DNA of 64,000 bases from an uncultured Pelagibacteraceae bacterium (lineage in GTDB: Bacteria > Pseudomonadota > Alphaproteobacteria > Pelagibacterales > Pelagibacteraceae). This document shows, in pieces, positions 10,177 through 18,613 of this stretch (positions are counted from its first letter, which is position 1; each line of letters opens with the position of its first letter). The DNA is taken from positions 62,001 to 126,000 of the forward strand of contig CACIFV010000002.1 of assembly GCA_902586025.1 (NCBI GenBank). Reading direction: 5' to 3'. A model generated the notes under the pieces. The model searched no databases, was not told the origin of the DNA, and saw only the letters and a list, made by a program, of their open reading frames with translations. Made by a program: the position numbers and the translations under genes.

Positions 10177-10865
10177 AAATTAAAACAGCAATAATTTTAT
10201 GTGCAGGATTTGGAAAAAGATTAATGCCATTAACTGAGAAAACACCAAAACCACTCTTAAAAATTAATGAGATTAGCTTATTAGAAAATACTATAAACTT
10301 GATAAAAGTATTAGAAATAAATTCTTTAAAAATTAATACTTTCTATTTAAGTGATAAAATAAAAGATTTTATTTTTTCAAATAATTTTGGTTTAGAAATT
10401 CAAATTATAGAAGATGGTAAACAAATATTAGATACAGGGGGCGGTCTTTTAAATGTAGTAAATAATTCAGTTGAAACAGATTTTATAGTTTTTAATCCTG
10501 ATACTATTTGGAACGTTGAATATGTAAATGAAATTAAGCAGATGGAAAATATATATTTTAAAAATAACTTAGAAAATATTTTAATGGTTGTAAAAAAAAA
10601 TTTAAGTTTTGATAAAAGATTTAAAGGCGATTTTTCTCTGGATGGCAATAATTTAAAAAAGAACAATGATAAAAATTATATTTATACAGGGTGTCAAATT
10701 ATAAATAAAAAAATATTTAAAAATTTATCAAAAAAAATATTTTCAATGAATGAGATTTGGGATAATTACATTAAAAAAGAAAATTTGTATGGTTTCGAGA
10801 GTAGTATTGAGTTTCTTCATTTAACAGATAAAGATATTTACAAAAAACTTATTCAAAAAGGTTAG
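10173..10865 (+). CDS. murU: Sugar-1-phosphate nucleotidyltransferase, MurU-like
   Basis: NTP-transferase of 230 residues, start overlapping the kinase stop by 4 bases (ATGA). N-terminal signature ILCAGFGKRLMPLTEKTPKPL (pyrophosphorylase loop) lies at about 8-29, metal-binding FNPDTIW in the middle and YTGCQIINKKIF later. MurU converts MurNAc-1-P to UDP-MurNAc in the recycling route started by AmgK. No long C-terminal acyltransferase domain, as expected for MurU rather than GlmU. Its stop overlaps the convergent gpmA by 4 bases. Confidence 0.72.
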   Translation: MKIKTAIILCAGFGKRLMPLTEKTPKPLLKINEISLLENTINLIKVLEINSLKINTFYLSDKIKDFIFSNNFGLEIQIIEDGKQILDTGGGLLNVVNNSVETDFIVFNPDTIWNVEYVNEIKQMENIYFKNNLENILMVVKKNLSFDKRFKGDFSLDGNNLKKNNDKNYIYTGCQIINKKIFKNLSKKIFSMNEIWDNYIKKENLYGFESSIEFLHLTDKDIYKKLIQKG

Positions 10866-11572
10866 AATTTAATTAAATCTCTAGATCTACTCTGATCTAG
10901 GTATTTAGCTTCTTTTATATTCTTTTTTTCAAATTTCAAAAGTAAAGGATTTCCTGTTGGTATTTCAAGTTTAGAAATTTCATTGTCATCAATTTTAAAT
11001 AAATATTTTAAAAGTGATCTAATAGAATTACCATGAGCAGATATAATTATATTATCCTGCAAATTTTTCTCTATGTTTTCAACAAAATAGGGCACAACTC
11101 TTTCATAAGTATCTTTAAGAGACTCTGTATCTGGAATTAGGTTACGGGGTATATCATTGTAAATACTTATATTTTTTGGATGGTATGGACTATTTATATT
11201 TAAAGGTTTTGGTGGATTATCCCAAGATCTTCTGAATTTGTGAACTTCTTCTTCTCCTAATTTTTTTCTCATTTCATCTTTGTTTAATCCTGTCAGCGAC
11301 CCGTAGTGTCTTTCATTTAATTGCCAGGCTTTAATCATATTATCTGGTTTTACTCTGATTGTATTTAAAATGAGTTTTAAAGTATCAATCGATCTTAGTT
11401 GATAAGAAGTATAAAAATGTTTGATTTCTAAATTTAATTTTTTTATTAACTCTCCAGCTTTACAGGCTTCCAATTTTCCTTGTGGTGCAAGCTCAACGTC
11501 GACCCATCCTGTAAATTTGTTTTCCAAATTCCATTCGCTTTGACCATGCCTAACAAGTATTAAGTGACTCAT
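10862..11572 (-). CDS. gpmA: 2,3-bisphosphoglycerate-dependent phosphoglycerate mutase
   Basis: Interconverts 3- and 2-phosphoglycerate in glycolysis/gluconeogenesis. 236 residues; phospho-histidine motif LVRHGQSEWNLENKFTGW at about 6-23, LNERHYGSLTGLNKDE (second active-site region) and the second histidine in SAHGNSIRSLLKYL. These are dPGM signatures rather than the cofactor-independent enzyme. It is monocistronic and convergent with the MurU-like gene. Confidence 0.95.
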   Translation of the reverse strand: MSHLILVRHGQSEWNLENKFTGWVDVELAPQGKLEACKAGELIKKLNLEIKHFYTSYQLRSIDTLKLILNTIRVKPDNMIKAWQLNERHYGSLTGLNKDEMRKKLGEEEVHKFRRSWDNPPKPLNINSPYHPKNISIYNDIPRNLIPDTESLKDTYERVVPYFVENIEKNLQDNIIISAHGNSIRSLLKYLFKIDDNEISKLEIPTGNPLLLKFEKKNIKEAKYLDQSRSRDLIKF

Positions 11573-11769
11573 TTACGATTTTGAATATAGATTAACTATG
11601 AATATCATAAAACAATTATTTTACTTATCTACTATTAATTTTTTATTATTTTGCAATTCTACTATTTAATAATTTTCTAAAGATGATTTGAAATAAATGA
11701 TATGTTTGGTAATATATATGTTCTTATATCATTTTTAATTTTTGAAATAATATAATAGGGTAGAAAGCA
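11573..11769. other. 197-base intergenic spacer between divergent gpmA and the DUF1476 gene
   Basis: Very A+T-rich spacer that must contain both divergent promoters. A 23-codon ATG frame runs 11598-11669 on the plus strand and ends in a hydrophobic stretch with a cysteine; it has no visible ribosome site and no recognisable family. A TATAAT-like stretch (aatataatag) lies just upstream of the DUF1476 start. No RNA gene or repeat was seen. Confidence 0.5.
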
Positions 11770-12078
11770 ATGAGTTCATTTGACGAAAGAAAAAAAGGTT
11801 TTGAAAAAAAATTTGCTCATGATGAGGAAAAGCAATTCAAAATCAATGCAAAAAAAAACAAATATTTAGGTGAGTGGGCTTCACAAATTCTTGGATATGA
11901 CGAGGAAAAAAAAAATCAATATATTCAAGATGTAATTAAAGCAGATTTTGCTGAGGCAGGTGATGAAGATGTTTATAGAAAGCTTTATGAAGATTTAAAA
12001 AACAAAAATATATCCGAAGATCAAATTAGAAAAAAAATGCAAGAATGTAATGAAAAAGCAACTACTGAAGTTAGTTAG
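11770..12078 (+). CDS. F1 ATP synthase inhibitor subunit zeta (DUF1476)
   Basis: 102 residues beginning MSSFDERKKGFEKKFAHDEE, the standard opening of the DUF1476 family. In Paracoccus denitrificans this protein is the zeta subunit that blocks ATP hydrolysis by the F1Fo-ATPase, mainly through its N-terminal segment, and it is restricted to alphaproteobacteria. Central conserved region LGEWASQILGYD and acidic DFAEAGDEDVYRKL are present. The downstream nuclease frame starts inside its last codons (29-base overlap). Confidence 0.93.
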   Translation: MSSFDERKKGFEKKFAHDEEKQFKINAKKNKYLGEWASQILGYDEEKKNQYIQDVIKADFAEAGDEDVYRKLYEDLKNKNISEDQIRKKMQECNEKATTEVS

Positions 12079-12562
12079 TTTTCTATTTTTATTTACATTT
12101 GTAGCAACAAATTACTTACTGTCAGAAACAATCCTAATTTCAGATAACGTTAAAATAATTGATGGTGATACAATCTTATTAGATAATAAAAAAATTCGTT
12201 TTTCAGGAATAGATGCACCAGAAACTAAATTTAAAGGAAAGCAACAGTTTTGCCTAAAAAATAAAAAAAAACTTAATTGTGGAAAAATTTCAAAAAATTC
12301 GCTTACAGAAAAAATTATAAATAAAAAATTAAAATGTTTAATCGAGCCCCAAAAAGACTATTTTGGAAGGTATTTAGGTGAGTGTTTTATCAATAATGAG
12401 AGTGTTTCAGCTTACATGGTAAGAAATGGATTGGCCTTTGATTATCCAAAATATTCAAAAAAAAAATATTCTAAAGATCAAATTTATGCAAAAAACAATA
12501 AGCTAGGTTTATGGAGTATGGAATTTGATTATCCATGGATATGGAGAAAAAATAATAGATAA
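12050..12562 (+). CDS. Secreted thermonuclease-family (SNase) nuclease
   Basis: 170 residues with an N-terminal signal peptide or anchor (about 1-24: MKKQLLKLVSFLFLF...) and an SNase domain: IDGDTILLDNKKIRFSGIDAPET carries the Ca-binding Asp, first Arg and catalytic Glu region, and DYFGRYLGEC the second catalytic Arg; AYMVRNGLAFDY and GLWSMEF complete the fold. Likely a periplasmic or exported nuclease that could scavenge phosphorus or nucleosides from DNA/RNA. It overlaps the zeta-subunit gene by 29 bases, an unusually long same-strand overlap. Confidence 0.9.
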   Translation: MKKQLLKLVSFLFLFTFVATNYLLSETILISDNVKIIDGDTILLDNKKIRFSGIDAPETKFKGKQQFCLKNKKKLNCGKISKNSLTEKIINKKLKCLIEPQKDYFGRYLGECFINNESVSAYMVRNGLAFDYPKYSKKKYSKDQIYAKNNKLGLWSMEFDYPWIWRKNNR

Positions 12563-12575
12563 TTTATATTAAACT

Positions 12576-13175
12576 GTGATTCTTTTTAGAAAGTATTTTT
12601 TATTTTTTGGTCTATTATTCTTAACTGCTTGCTCATCAATACCTCAAAATACATCAGATGGTTGTTCAATATTTTCTGATAGGTATCTTTGGTATAAACA
12701 CGCGAAAAAAACCGAAAAAAAGTGGGGAACACCAATCAACTTACAATTAGCAATAATAAAAATGGAATCTGATTTTGACTGGCTTGCTAAGCCTGCGCGT
12801 CAAAAATTATTTAAAGTTATACCTTATAAAAGACCTTCTAGTTCATTTGGATACTCACAAGCTATTAAAGGTACTTGGAAACAATATAAAGATGAGACTG
12901 GAAATAAATATGCTTTAAGAACTAGATTTAAAGATAGTGTTGATTTTATCGGCTGGTATACAAATAAAACAGAAAAAATTTTAAAAGTTTCAAAAAAAGA
13001 TGCTTTCAAACAATATATTGCTTATCATGAAGGCTGGGGAAATTATAAAAATTATAAAAGTAATCAGAAAGTTATTGTATTGGCAAAAAAAGTAGAGGGA
13101 TATTCAAATAAATTCAAGAAACAGCTTAATAAATGTAGTCAATCTTTAACTACTAAAAAATATATTATTTTTTAA
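12576..13175 (+). CDS. Lipoprotein with lysozyme-like (SLT) domain
   Basis: 199 residues; the best start is the GTG at 12576. Signal peptide with lipobox LTAC (Cys about residue 19), then a lysozyme-like domain with candidate catalytic Glu in AIIKMESDFD, GYSQAIKGTWKQY and AYHEGWGNY, which match soluble lytic transglycosylase blocks. Likely a lipid-anchored periplasmic peptidoglycan lytic enzyme; activity not certain. Its last 11 bases overlap the convergent RND pump gene. Confidence 0.8.
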   Translation: MILFRKYFLFFGLLFLTACSSIPQNTSDGCSIFSDRYLWYKHAKKTEKKWGTPINLQLAIIKMESDFDWLAKPARQKLFKVIPYKRPSSSFGYSQAIKGTWKQYKDETGNKYALRTRFKDSVDFIGWYTNKTEKILKVSKKDAFKQYIAYHEGWGNYKNYKSNQKVIVLAKKVEGYSNKFKKQLNKCSQSLTTKKYIIF

Positions 13176-16100
13176 TCAATTGCTTTTCTAGCTCCAGATC
13201 TACTGCATCTATTCTCTTTGTATTTTTTGCTAGTGTTAAATACATAGTTGGCGTTACATATAATGTAAAGAATGTAGAAATAATCATTCCACCAAAGATT
13301 GTTGATCCAACTGCTAATCTAGATGCCTCACCTGCGCCCGGACCTATGTTACCTACTATAAGAGGTAACATTGCAATCATGGTGCTTAATGAAGTCATTA
13401 TAATTGGTCTTATTCTTAATTTACAAGCTTCCATCAATGCTTCCTCAATTTTTGCACCTGTTGTTCGAATTTGATTAGTATAGTCAACGATAAGAATACT
13501 ATTTTTAGTGGATATACCGATTAATATAATCAAGGCGATTTGTGAAAATATATTTATTGAACTATTTAGAAATAAAATGAATACAAGACCTCCAAAAACT
13601 GCAAGAGGCACAGTCAATATAATAATAAAAGGATGGACAAACGAATTAAAAGTAGCAGCCATGACTAAATATGCGGTTATTAATGCTAAAGCGAAAATAA
13701 GAAATATTTCGTTACTAGTCTCTTTTAGTTCTTCGGACTTACCTTTCCAAGTTATTTGATTTTGAGGGGCAACTCTCAACATTACGTCTTCTAAATATTT
13801 TATAGCTTCAGACAATGTGTATTCTTCAGATAAAGCTGCCGATATAGTTACTGCGCGTTGTCTATTATATCTAGGTAATGACTCAGCAGTTCCTTTCTCT
13901 TCAAATTCTACCAGACTTGCAACAGACACTAATTTTCCTGTAGTTTCAGATCTTACAAAAATCTTTGATAAGCCATCTTTATCTCTTCTATCCGCTAAAT
14001 ACTGCTGAAGAATAATGGGGTATTCTCTTCCTTCTTTATTATATGTTGTAACCCTCTTTCCACCGTATAATGTTTCGAGAGTTCTACCAATATTTTCTAT
14101 TGAAACTCCTAAATCATTTGCTCGATTTTTATTTGTGATTAATTTTACTTCAGGTTTATTTTTTGTGTAATCACTTTCAATTCTAAACATATTTCTATTT
14201 CTTCTTAGTTCTCTTAAAACTTGACTTTGAATTTGTTCTAACTCTTCATAATTTGTTCCATAAATCACCATTTGAACTGGTTTATTATAGCTAGAAACTC
14301 TTATAGATTGAGGTGATATAGGAAACGCAAACGTTTCAGGCACACTAACAACTTTTCCAATAGCTTCTCTTAAAACAACTTGTGTACTCTTTTCCCTATT
14401 TTTCCATTCATCTAAAAGTGCAATTATAATAAAGGTATTATATGAAGTTGCGGACTTACCGAAACCAGGTACCCTCATAATTAATCTTTGGTAAGGGCTG
14501 TCTTCTGCTTGTAACAATTTTAATATTCTTCCCTCAATTATTTGGGCCTTTTCTTGTGTGTACTCGAATGAACTTCCTTCATCTGTAGAACCAATTATTA
14601 AATAAGCCCCTCTATCTTCTAATGGTATCAATTCTTTTTTAGTAAAGTTAAATAAATAAACTGAAGCTGCAATTAATAGAATTATAAATATTGAAACTGT
14701 TTTCTGTTTATTAATCCAAAATTTTAAGGTATCGGTATAAAATTCTGTAAAAGATTTAAATCCATTATTGAATTTTTTTACAAAAAAATTAATTTTTTCT
14801 TTTTTATTTAAAAACTTACTTCCTAACATCGGTGAAAGTGTTAAAGCCACAAATGAAGAAACAACTATTGAAAAAGATAGTGCTATTGCAGTTTCTTTAA
14901 ACAAGGTACCAGCTATACCCTTAATAAAAATTAAAGGTAAAAAAACTGCGACTAAAATTAAAGTTGTAGCTATTATTGCAAATGTTATTTGTCTTGAGCC
15001 TTTATAAGCAGCTACAAGTGGCGTTTCTCCTTTTTCAATTCTTGTATAAATTGCATCTGTCATTATTACAGAATCATCAGTTATTATTCCAATTGCTAAA
15101 ATAAAACTTAGGAGGACAAATATATTTATAGAAAGATCAAATATATATAAACCTAAAAACGAACCAATTAAACTTACTGGCAAAGCTACAGCTGGTACAA
15201 TTACAGCTTTAAGGTTTCCTAAAAATAAGTAAATTATTACCACGACCAAAATAAAAGCAATAATTAAACTTTTATAAACTTCCTGTATTGCAGTTCCTAC
15301 GTAAGTTGCTCTATTAAATGCTATTTCTAACTTTAAACCATCTGGTAAAGATTGATTTAAAACGTTTATTTTCTCTTTAATTTGATTTGAAAGTTCGACA
15401 GTTGATGCTCCACTTTTTGCGTATATTCCAATCCCAACTGTTTTTAAATTTGCTGCATTTTTTCTTTGAGCTTTAAATAAAGTTTTCTCAGAAACTGGAC
15501 CAAGTTCAACATTTGCAATATCAGAAAGGGTTGTGACTTTATCTTTGTTTTTCTTAAGAGGAAGCTGCTTGATTGTTTCAATGTTAGAGTAAGACTTATC
15601 AATATTAAGAGTTAAATCTTTGTTACTAGCTTCCAAAGTTCCAGCGGGGATGTTTATATTTTCATTTCTTAATGCTCTCTCGACTTCCTGAATAGTAAGA
15701 TTATTGGCTGCTAATTTGATAGGATCTACCCAAACTCTTACACTTAGCTCTCTTAATCCACCGACTAAAATTCTACCAACATTTGGTACACTCGAAAAGG
15801 CATCTATAAGATATCTTTCAGCATAGTCACCCAAATCTAAATCATTCCAAGTTGGTGACGATAGCGCAACCCACATTGTAGTTGTAAAACCTGCTGCTTG
15901 TTTCAAAATTTGAGGCGGGTTTGCTTGATCTGGCAAATTGTCCGCAACTCTTGATACTCTTTCTCTTATGTCATTTGCTGCATCATCTAAATCTATATTT
16001 GTATTAAAATAAATATTAATTCTACTTCTTCCATTAAGCGAACTAGAATCAATGTTCTTAATTCCTTCCGCTCCTCCTATAACATCTTCTATTTTTTGTG

Positions 16101-16293
16101 TTATCTCTTCATCAACAATTTCAGCTGAAGCAGATTTATAATCAGTTTGTACCTGTACCACTGGAGGCTGAATGCCATCTGGTAATTCCCTCACAGGTAA
16201 TTCCCAAAATACAAAAATTCCAAAAATAATTAGTATCATTGACATTACCCATGCAACGACAGGTCTTTTAATACTAACTTCAGTTATATACAT
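13165..16293 (-). CDS. RND efflux pump inner-membrane transporter (AcrB/MexB family)
   Basis: 1042 residues, normal for hydrophobe/amphiphile RND pumps. Twelve membrane segments expected; N-terminal VSIKRPVVAWVMSMILIIFG. Proton-relay residues are present: two adjacent Asp in TM4 (IGIITDDSVIMTDAIY) and Lys in TM10 (LIGISTKNSILIVDYTN). Sequence style (short VxVDPIKLAANNLTIQEVE, GARIEEALMEAC end) resembles the MexF/VexF group. Works with the upstream membrane-fusion protein; no TolC-type channel in this window. Seven bases separate it from the fusion-protein gene. Substrate unknown. Confidence 0.93.
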   Translation of the reverse strand: MYITEVSIKRPVVAWVMSMILIIFGIFVFWELPVRELPDGIQPPVVQVQTDYKSASAEIVDEEITQKIEDVIGGAEGIKNIDSSSLNGRSRINIYFNTNIDLDDAANDIRERVSRVADNLPDQANPPQILKQAAGFTTTMWVALSSPTWNDLDLGDYAERYLIDAFSSVPNVGRILVGGLRELSVRVWVDPIKLAANNLTIQEVERALRNENINIPAGTLEASNKDLTLNIDKSYSNIETIKQLPLKKNKDKVTTLSDIANVELGPVSEKTLFKAQRKNAANLKTVGIGIYAKSGASTVELSNQIKEKINVLNQSLPDGLKLEIAFNRATYVGTAIQEVYKSLIIAFILVVVIIYLFLGNLKAVIVPAVALPVSLIGSFLGLYIFDLSINIFVLLSFILAIGIITDDSVIMTDAIYTRIEKGETPLVAAYKGSRQITFAIIATTLILVAVFLPLIFIKGIAGTLFKETAIALSFSIVVSSFVALTLSPMLGSKFLNKKEKINFFVKKFNNGFKSFTEFYTDTLKFWINKQKTVSIFIILLIAASVYLFNFTKKELIPLEDRGAYLIIGSTDEGSSFEYTQEKAQIIEGRILKLLQAEDSPYQRLIMRVPGFGKSATSYNTFIIIALLDEWKNREKSTQVVLREAIGKVVSVPETFAFPISPQSIRVSSYNKPVQMVIYGTNYEELEQIQSQVLRELRRNRNMFRIESDYTKNKPEVKLITNKNRANDLGVSIENIGRTLETLYGGKRVTTYNKEGREYPIILQQYLADRRDKDGLSKIFVRSETTGKLVSVASLVEFEEKGTAESLPRYNRQRAVTISAALSEEYTLSEAIKYLEDVMLRVAPQNQITWKGKSEELKETSNEIFLIFALALITAYLVMAATFNSFVHPFIIILTVPLAVFGGLVFILFLNSSINIFSQIALIILIGISTKNSILIVDYTNQIRTTGAKIEEALMEACKLRIRPIIMTSLSTMIAMLPLIVGNIGPGAGEASRLAVGSTIFGGMIISTFFTLYVTPTMYLTLAKNTKRIDAVDLELEKQLIKK

Positions 16294-16300
16294 GTATTAA

Positions 16301-17317
16301 TTATTTTTTATTTTCTTGTTTTTCAGAGTCAGACTTTTTAAATATATTTAATTTTTGTAACCACGCAAACATACTATTCTTGTTTTCTTCATTATCTTTT
16401 TTCTTTTTTCCACCCCAACTAGATTTATTTTGATTAGCTACTTTAGCTCCCTTTTTTATAGGTCTTATTATTAAATTTGGTCTGACTTTTTTTGTACCCT
16501 CAGCAACAACTTTGTCACCAACTTTTAGACCATTTAAAACTTCAACAAAACCCAAGTATCTATCGCCGGTATCAATATTTGTTTTTAATACTTTATTTTT
16601 TTCGTCAACTTTATAGATAAATATGTTATCACCTTCTACTATTGTGCTGGTATCTGGGATACTTAAACTTTCTCTTGTATCATATTTTATTGAAATTTCT
16701 AAAAATGAGCCAGGTAAAATTTCACCGGATGTGTTGTCCATTTTTATCCTTGTTGGTAATGATCTAGTATCCTCACTAATTCGACTAGCTAACGAGTCAA
16801 CTTCACCTTTATAGGTTTTATCTTTGTATCCAGAAAATTTTATATCAACAGGCAAACCAACTTTAATAAATGGCACAAACATTTCAGGTATATCTACATC
16901 ACAATAGATAATACTGGTATTTTCAAGATTAACTAAGATTGAAGATTTTGAAACCTCGATGTCTTCTGAAAACTCTCTTTTTCCAATCGTTCCATCAAAC
17001 TGAGCGGTAATTTTTCTATTTTTAAGTTCTGCAATTACATCACCTTTTTTTACTTTTTGATTAAAGTTGATAGGTTTCAGTATTTCATACTTCTCAATTT
17101 TATAAGATTGTGTTTTAAATGGTCTTGCTGTTCCGTATGTGCTTATTAAATTTTCAAAAACTCTGTTTTCAGCTGCAGTAACAATTATCCCTGGAGGTGG
17201 TCTTTTACTAAATTTCTTCTTAAAATGATTTCCAATCATTGTTCTACCAACAATCACTGTAGCTATAATTAAAAAGAAAATTATTATTATGCTTGTAATT
17301 TTTGTTGATCTTTTCAT
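16301..17317 (-). CDS. RND efflux membrane-fusion (periplasmic adaptor) protein
   Basis: 338 residues: N-terminal membrane anchor (about 8-26), lipoyl/barrel-sandwich halves (INFNQKVKKGDVIAELKN and ITAQFDGTIGKREF), then a beta-barrel and membrane-proximal domain (LSIPDTSTIVEGDNIFIYKV, GLKVGDKVVAEGTKKVRPNL). The alpha-hairpin between the lipoyl halves is almost absent, as in MexH/short adaptors. The lysine-rich C-terminal tail (about 295-338) is low complexity. Gene order msrA-sseA-MFP-RND with gaps of 3 and 7 bases indicates a single transcript. Confidence 0.9.
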   Translation of the reverse strand: MKRSTKITSIIIIFFLIIATVIVGRTMIGNHFKKKFSKRPPPGIIVTAAENRVFENLISTYGTARPFKTQSYKIEKYEILKPINFNQKVKKGDVIAELKNRKITAQFDGTIGKREFSEDIEVSKSSILVNLENTSIIYCDVDIPEMFVPFIKVGLPVDIKFSGYKDKTYKGEVDSLASRISEDTRSLPTRIKMDNTSGEILPGSFLEISIKYDTRESLSIPDTSTIVEGDNIFIYKVDEKNKVLKTNIDTGDRYLGFVEVLNGLKVGDKVVAEGTKKVRPNLIIRPIKKGAKVANQNKSSWGGKKKKDNEENKNSMFAWLQKLNIFKKSDSEKQENKK

Positions 17318-17320
17318 ATT

Positions 17321-18133
17321 TTATATTTTACCATATTCAGCCCATGAGCCATCATAAATGACTGGAAGATACTTATTATTTACTTGAGAATATGCAAGTG
17401 CCAAAACACATGCTGTGATCCCAGAACCGCACGAAAACACAACATTTATTGGGTCATTTAAAGATAAATCGTTAAAATAAGAGGAAATTTCAGATTTACT
17501 TTTAAAAGTAAAATCGTCATTGATAAGGGTTTTAAACGGTAAGCAAGTTGAATTAGGTATTGAACCACTTCTTACATTTTTTCTTGGGTCTGCAGTTGTA
17601 CCATTAAAACGATCTTTGCTTCTCGCATCAACTAAATCAAATTTTTTTTTAATTATATTTTGGTCAATCTGATCTTTGCTCTTAACCATTCCATTATTTT
17701 CTTTTGCTTTATAGCTAGTTGTTTGAATAATTATACTATTAGTAGAAGTTATTCTTTTTTCTTTTTTCCACTTATTAAAACCTCCATCTAAAACATGTAC
17801 TTTTTTTTTATCATGGCCAAAGTAAATTAAATTAAACCATACTCTACAAGCACTTAAAACATCAGAATTATCATAAATCACAATTTCGTCTTCGTTAGAT
17901 ATACCTATAGATGATAGTATATTTTCCCACGAAATAATGTCTGCTAACATATGTGGCAAGTCGGTTGATTTATTACAATTTTCGTCAATATCAAAAAAAA
18001 TTGCATTTGGTATATGCTCTTTATCAAATTCTTCTCTACCACTTCTTTTTGTTGCAGGCATATGCCAAGAGCCATCAATAATTTTTACATTTGAGAGATT
18101 TTTTTCTAGCCACTCAGTTGATATAAGTGACAT
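17321..18133 (-). CDS. sseA: 3-mercaptopyruvate/thiosulfate sulfurtransferase (rhodanese family)
   Basis: Two-rhodanese-domain enzyme of 270 residues moving sulfane sulfur from mercaptopyruvate (or thiosulfate) to cyanide or thiols. Catalytic loop VVFSCGSGITAC (Cys about 235); the CGSG(V/I)TA form is typical of mercaptopyruvate sulfurtransferase, while thiosulfate enzymes usually have CRKGVTA. N-terminal inactive domain includes GSWHMPATKR and HIPNAIFFDID. The start overlaps the msrA stop by one base. Confidence 0.92.
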   Translation of the reverse strand: MSLISTEWLEKNLSNVKIIDGSWHMPATKRSGREEFDKEHIPNAIFFDIDENCNKSTDLPHMLADIISWENILSSIGISNEDEIVIYDNSDVLSACRVWFNLIYFGHDKKKVHVLDGGFNKWKKEKRITSTNSIIIQTTSYKAKENNGMVKSKDQIDQNIIKKKFDLVDARSKDRFNGTTADPRKNVRSGSIPNSTCLPFKTLINDDFTFKSKSEISSYFNDLSLNDPINVVFSCGSGITACVLALAYSQVNNKYLPVIYDGSWAEYGKI

Positions 18134-18579
18134 TAGAAACTTTTTTCCAAGTATTTCTGATGATAATCTTCAGCTTTGTTGTAATTTTTTGATTTTGATA
18201 TTTTAGTAACTATTTTACCTTTGAATTTTTCGTTAATTTCTTTCAATACTTTGTTAGCAATTTTATTTTGATTCTCGTCATGAACAAATATTTCACTTCT
18301 ATACTGAGTGCCAACGTCTGGGCCTTGTCGGTTTAAGGTAGTTGGATCATGAAATTCAAAAAAGTTTCTTATTATTTCCTCATAAGAAATTTTAGTATTG
18401 TCAAATTCAACCTTAACTACTTCTGCGTGATTTGTGTCACCATAACATACTTCTTTATAAGATGTCTTCTCAGTATTACCTCCACAATATCCAACCTCTG
18501 TGTTAATTACTCCATCTAACTTGCTAAATTTTATTTCGGGTCCCCAAAAACATCCAAGTGCTAAAGTTGCTATTTCCAT
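18133..18579 (-). CDS. msrA: Peptide methionine-S-sulfoxide reductase MsrA
   Basis: Reduces the S-epimer of methionine sulfoxide in proteins. 148 residues, a compact version; active-site GCFWG with Cys at residue 10, followed by GVINTEVGYCGG, HAEVVKVEFD, FFEFHDPTTLNRQGPDVGTQYRS (Glu, Asp, Tyr of the active site) and KAEDYHQKYL. First gene of a minus-strand run with sseA and the RND pair. It is divergent from the DMT transporter with 34 bases between start codons. Confidence 0.95.
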   Translation of the reverse strand: MEIATLALGCFWGPEIKFSKLDGVINTEVGYCGGNTEKTSYKEVCYGDTNHAEVVKVEFDNTKISYEEIIRNFFEFHDPTTLNRQGPDVGTQYRSEIFVHDENQNKIANKVLKEINEKFKGKIVTKISKSKNYNKAEDYHQKYLEKSF

Positions 18580-18613
18580 TGCTAAAAATTTTAATTAATC
18601 TAAAGTTATTATC

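Noticed and set aside
11598-11669. 23-codon ORF with hydrophobic core and a cysteine, entericidin-like at first sight
   Set aside because: No ribosome site, no lipobox followed by a mature part, and such short frames arise by chance in A+T-rich spacers.
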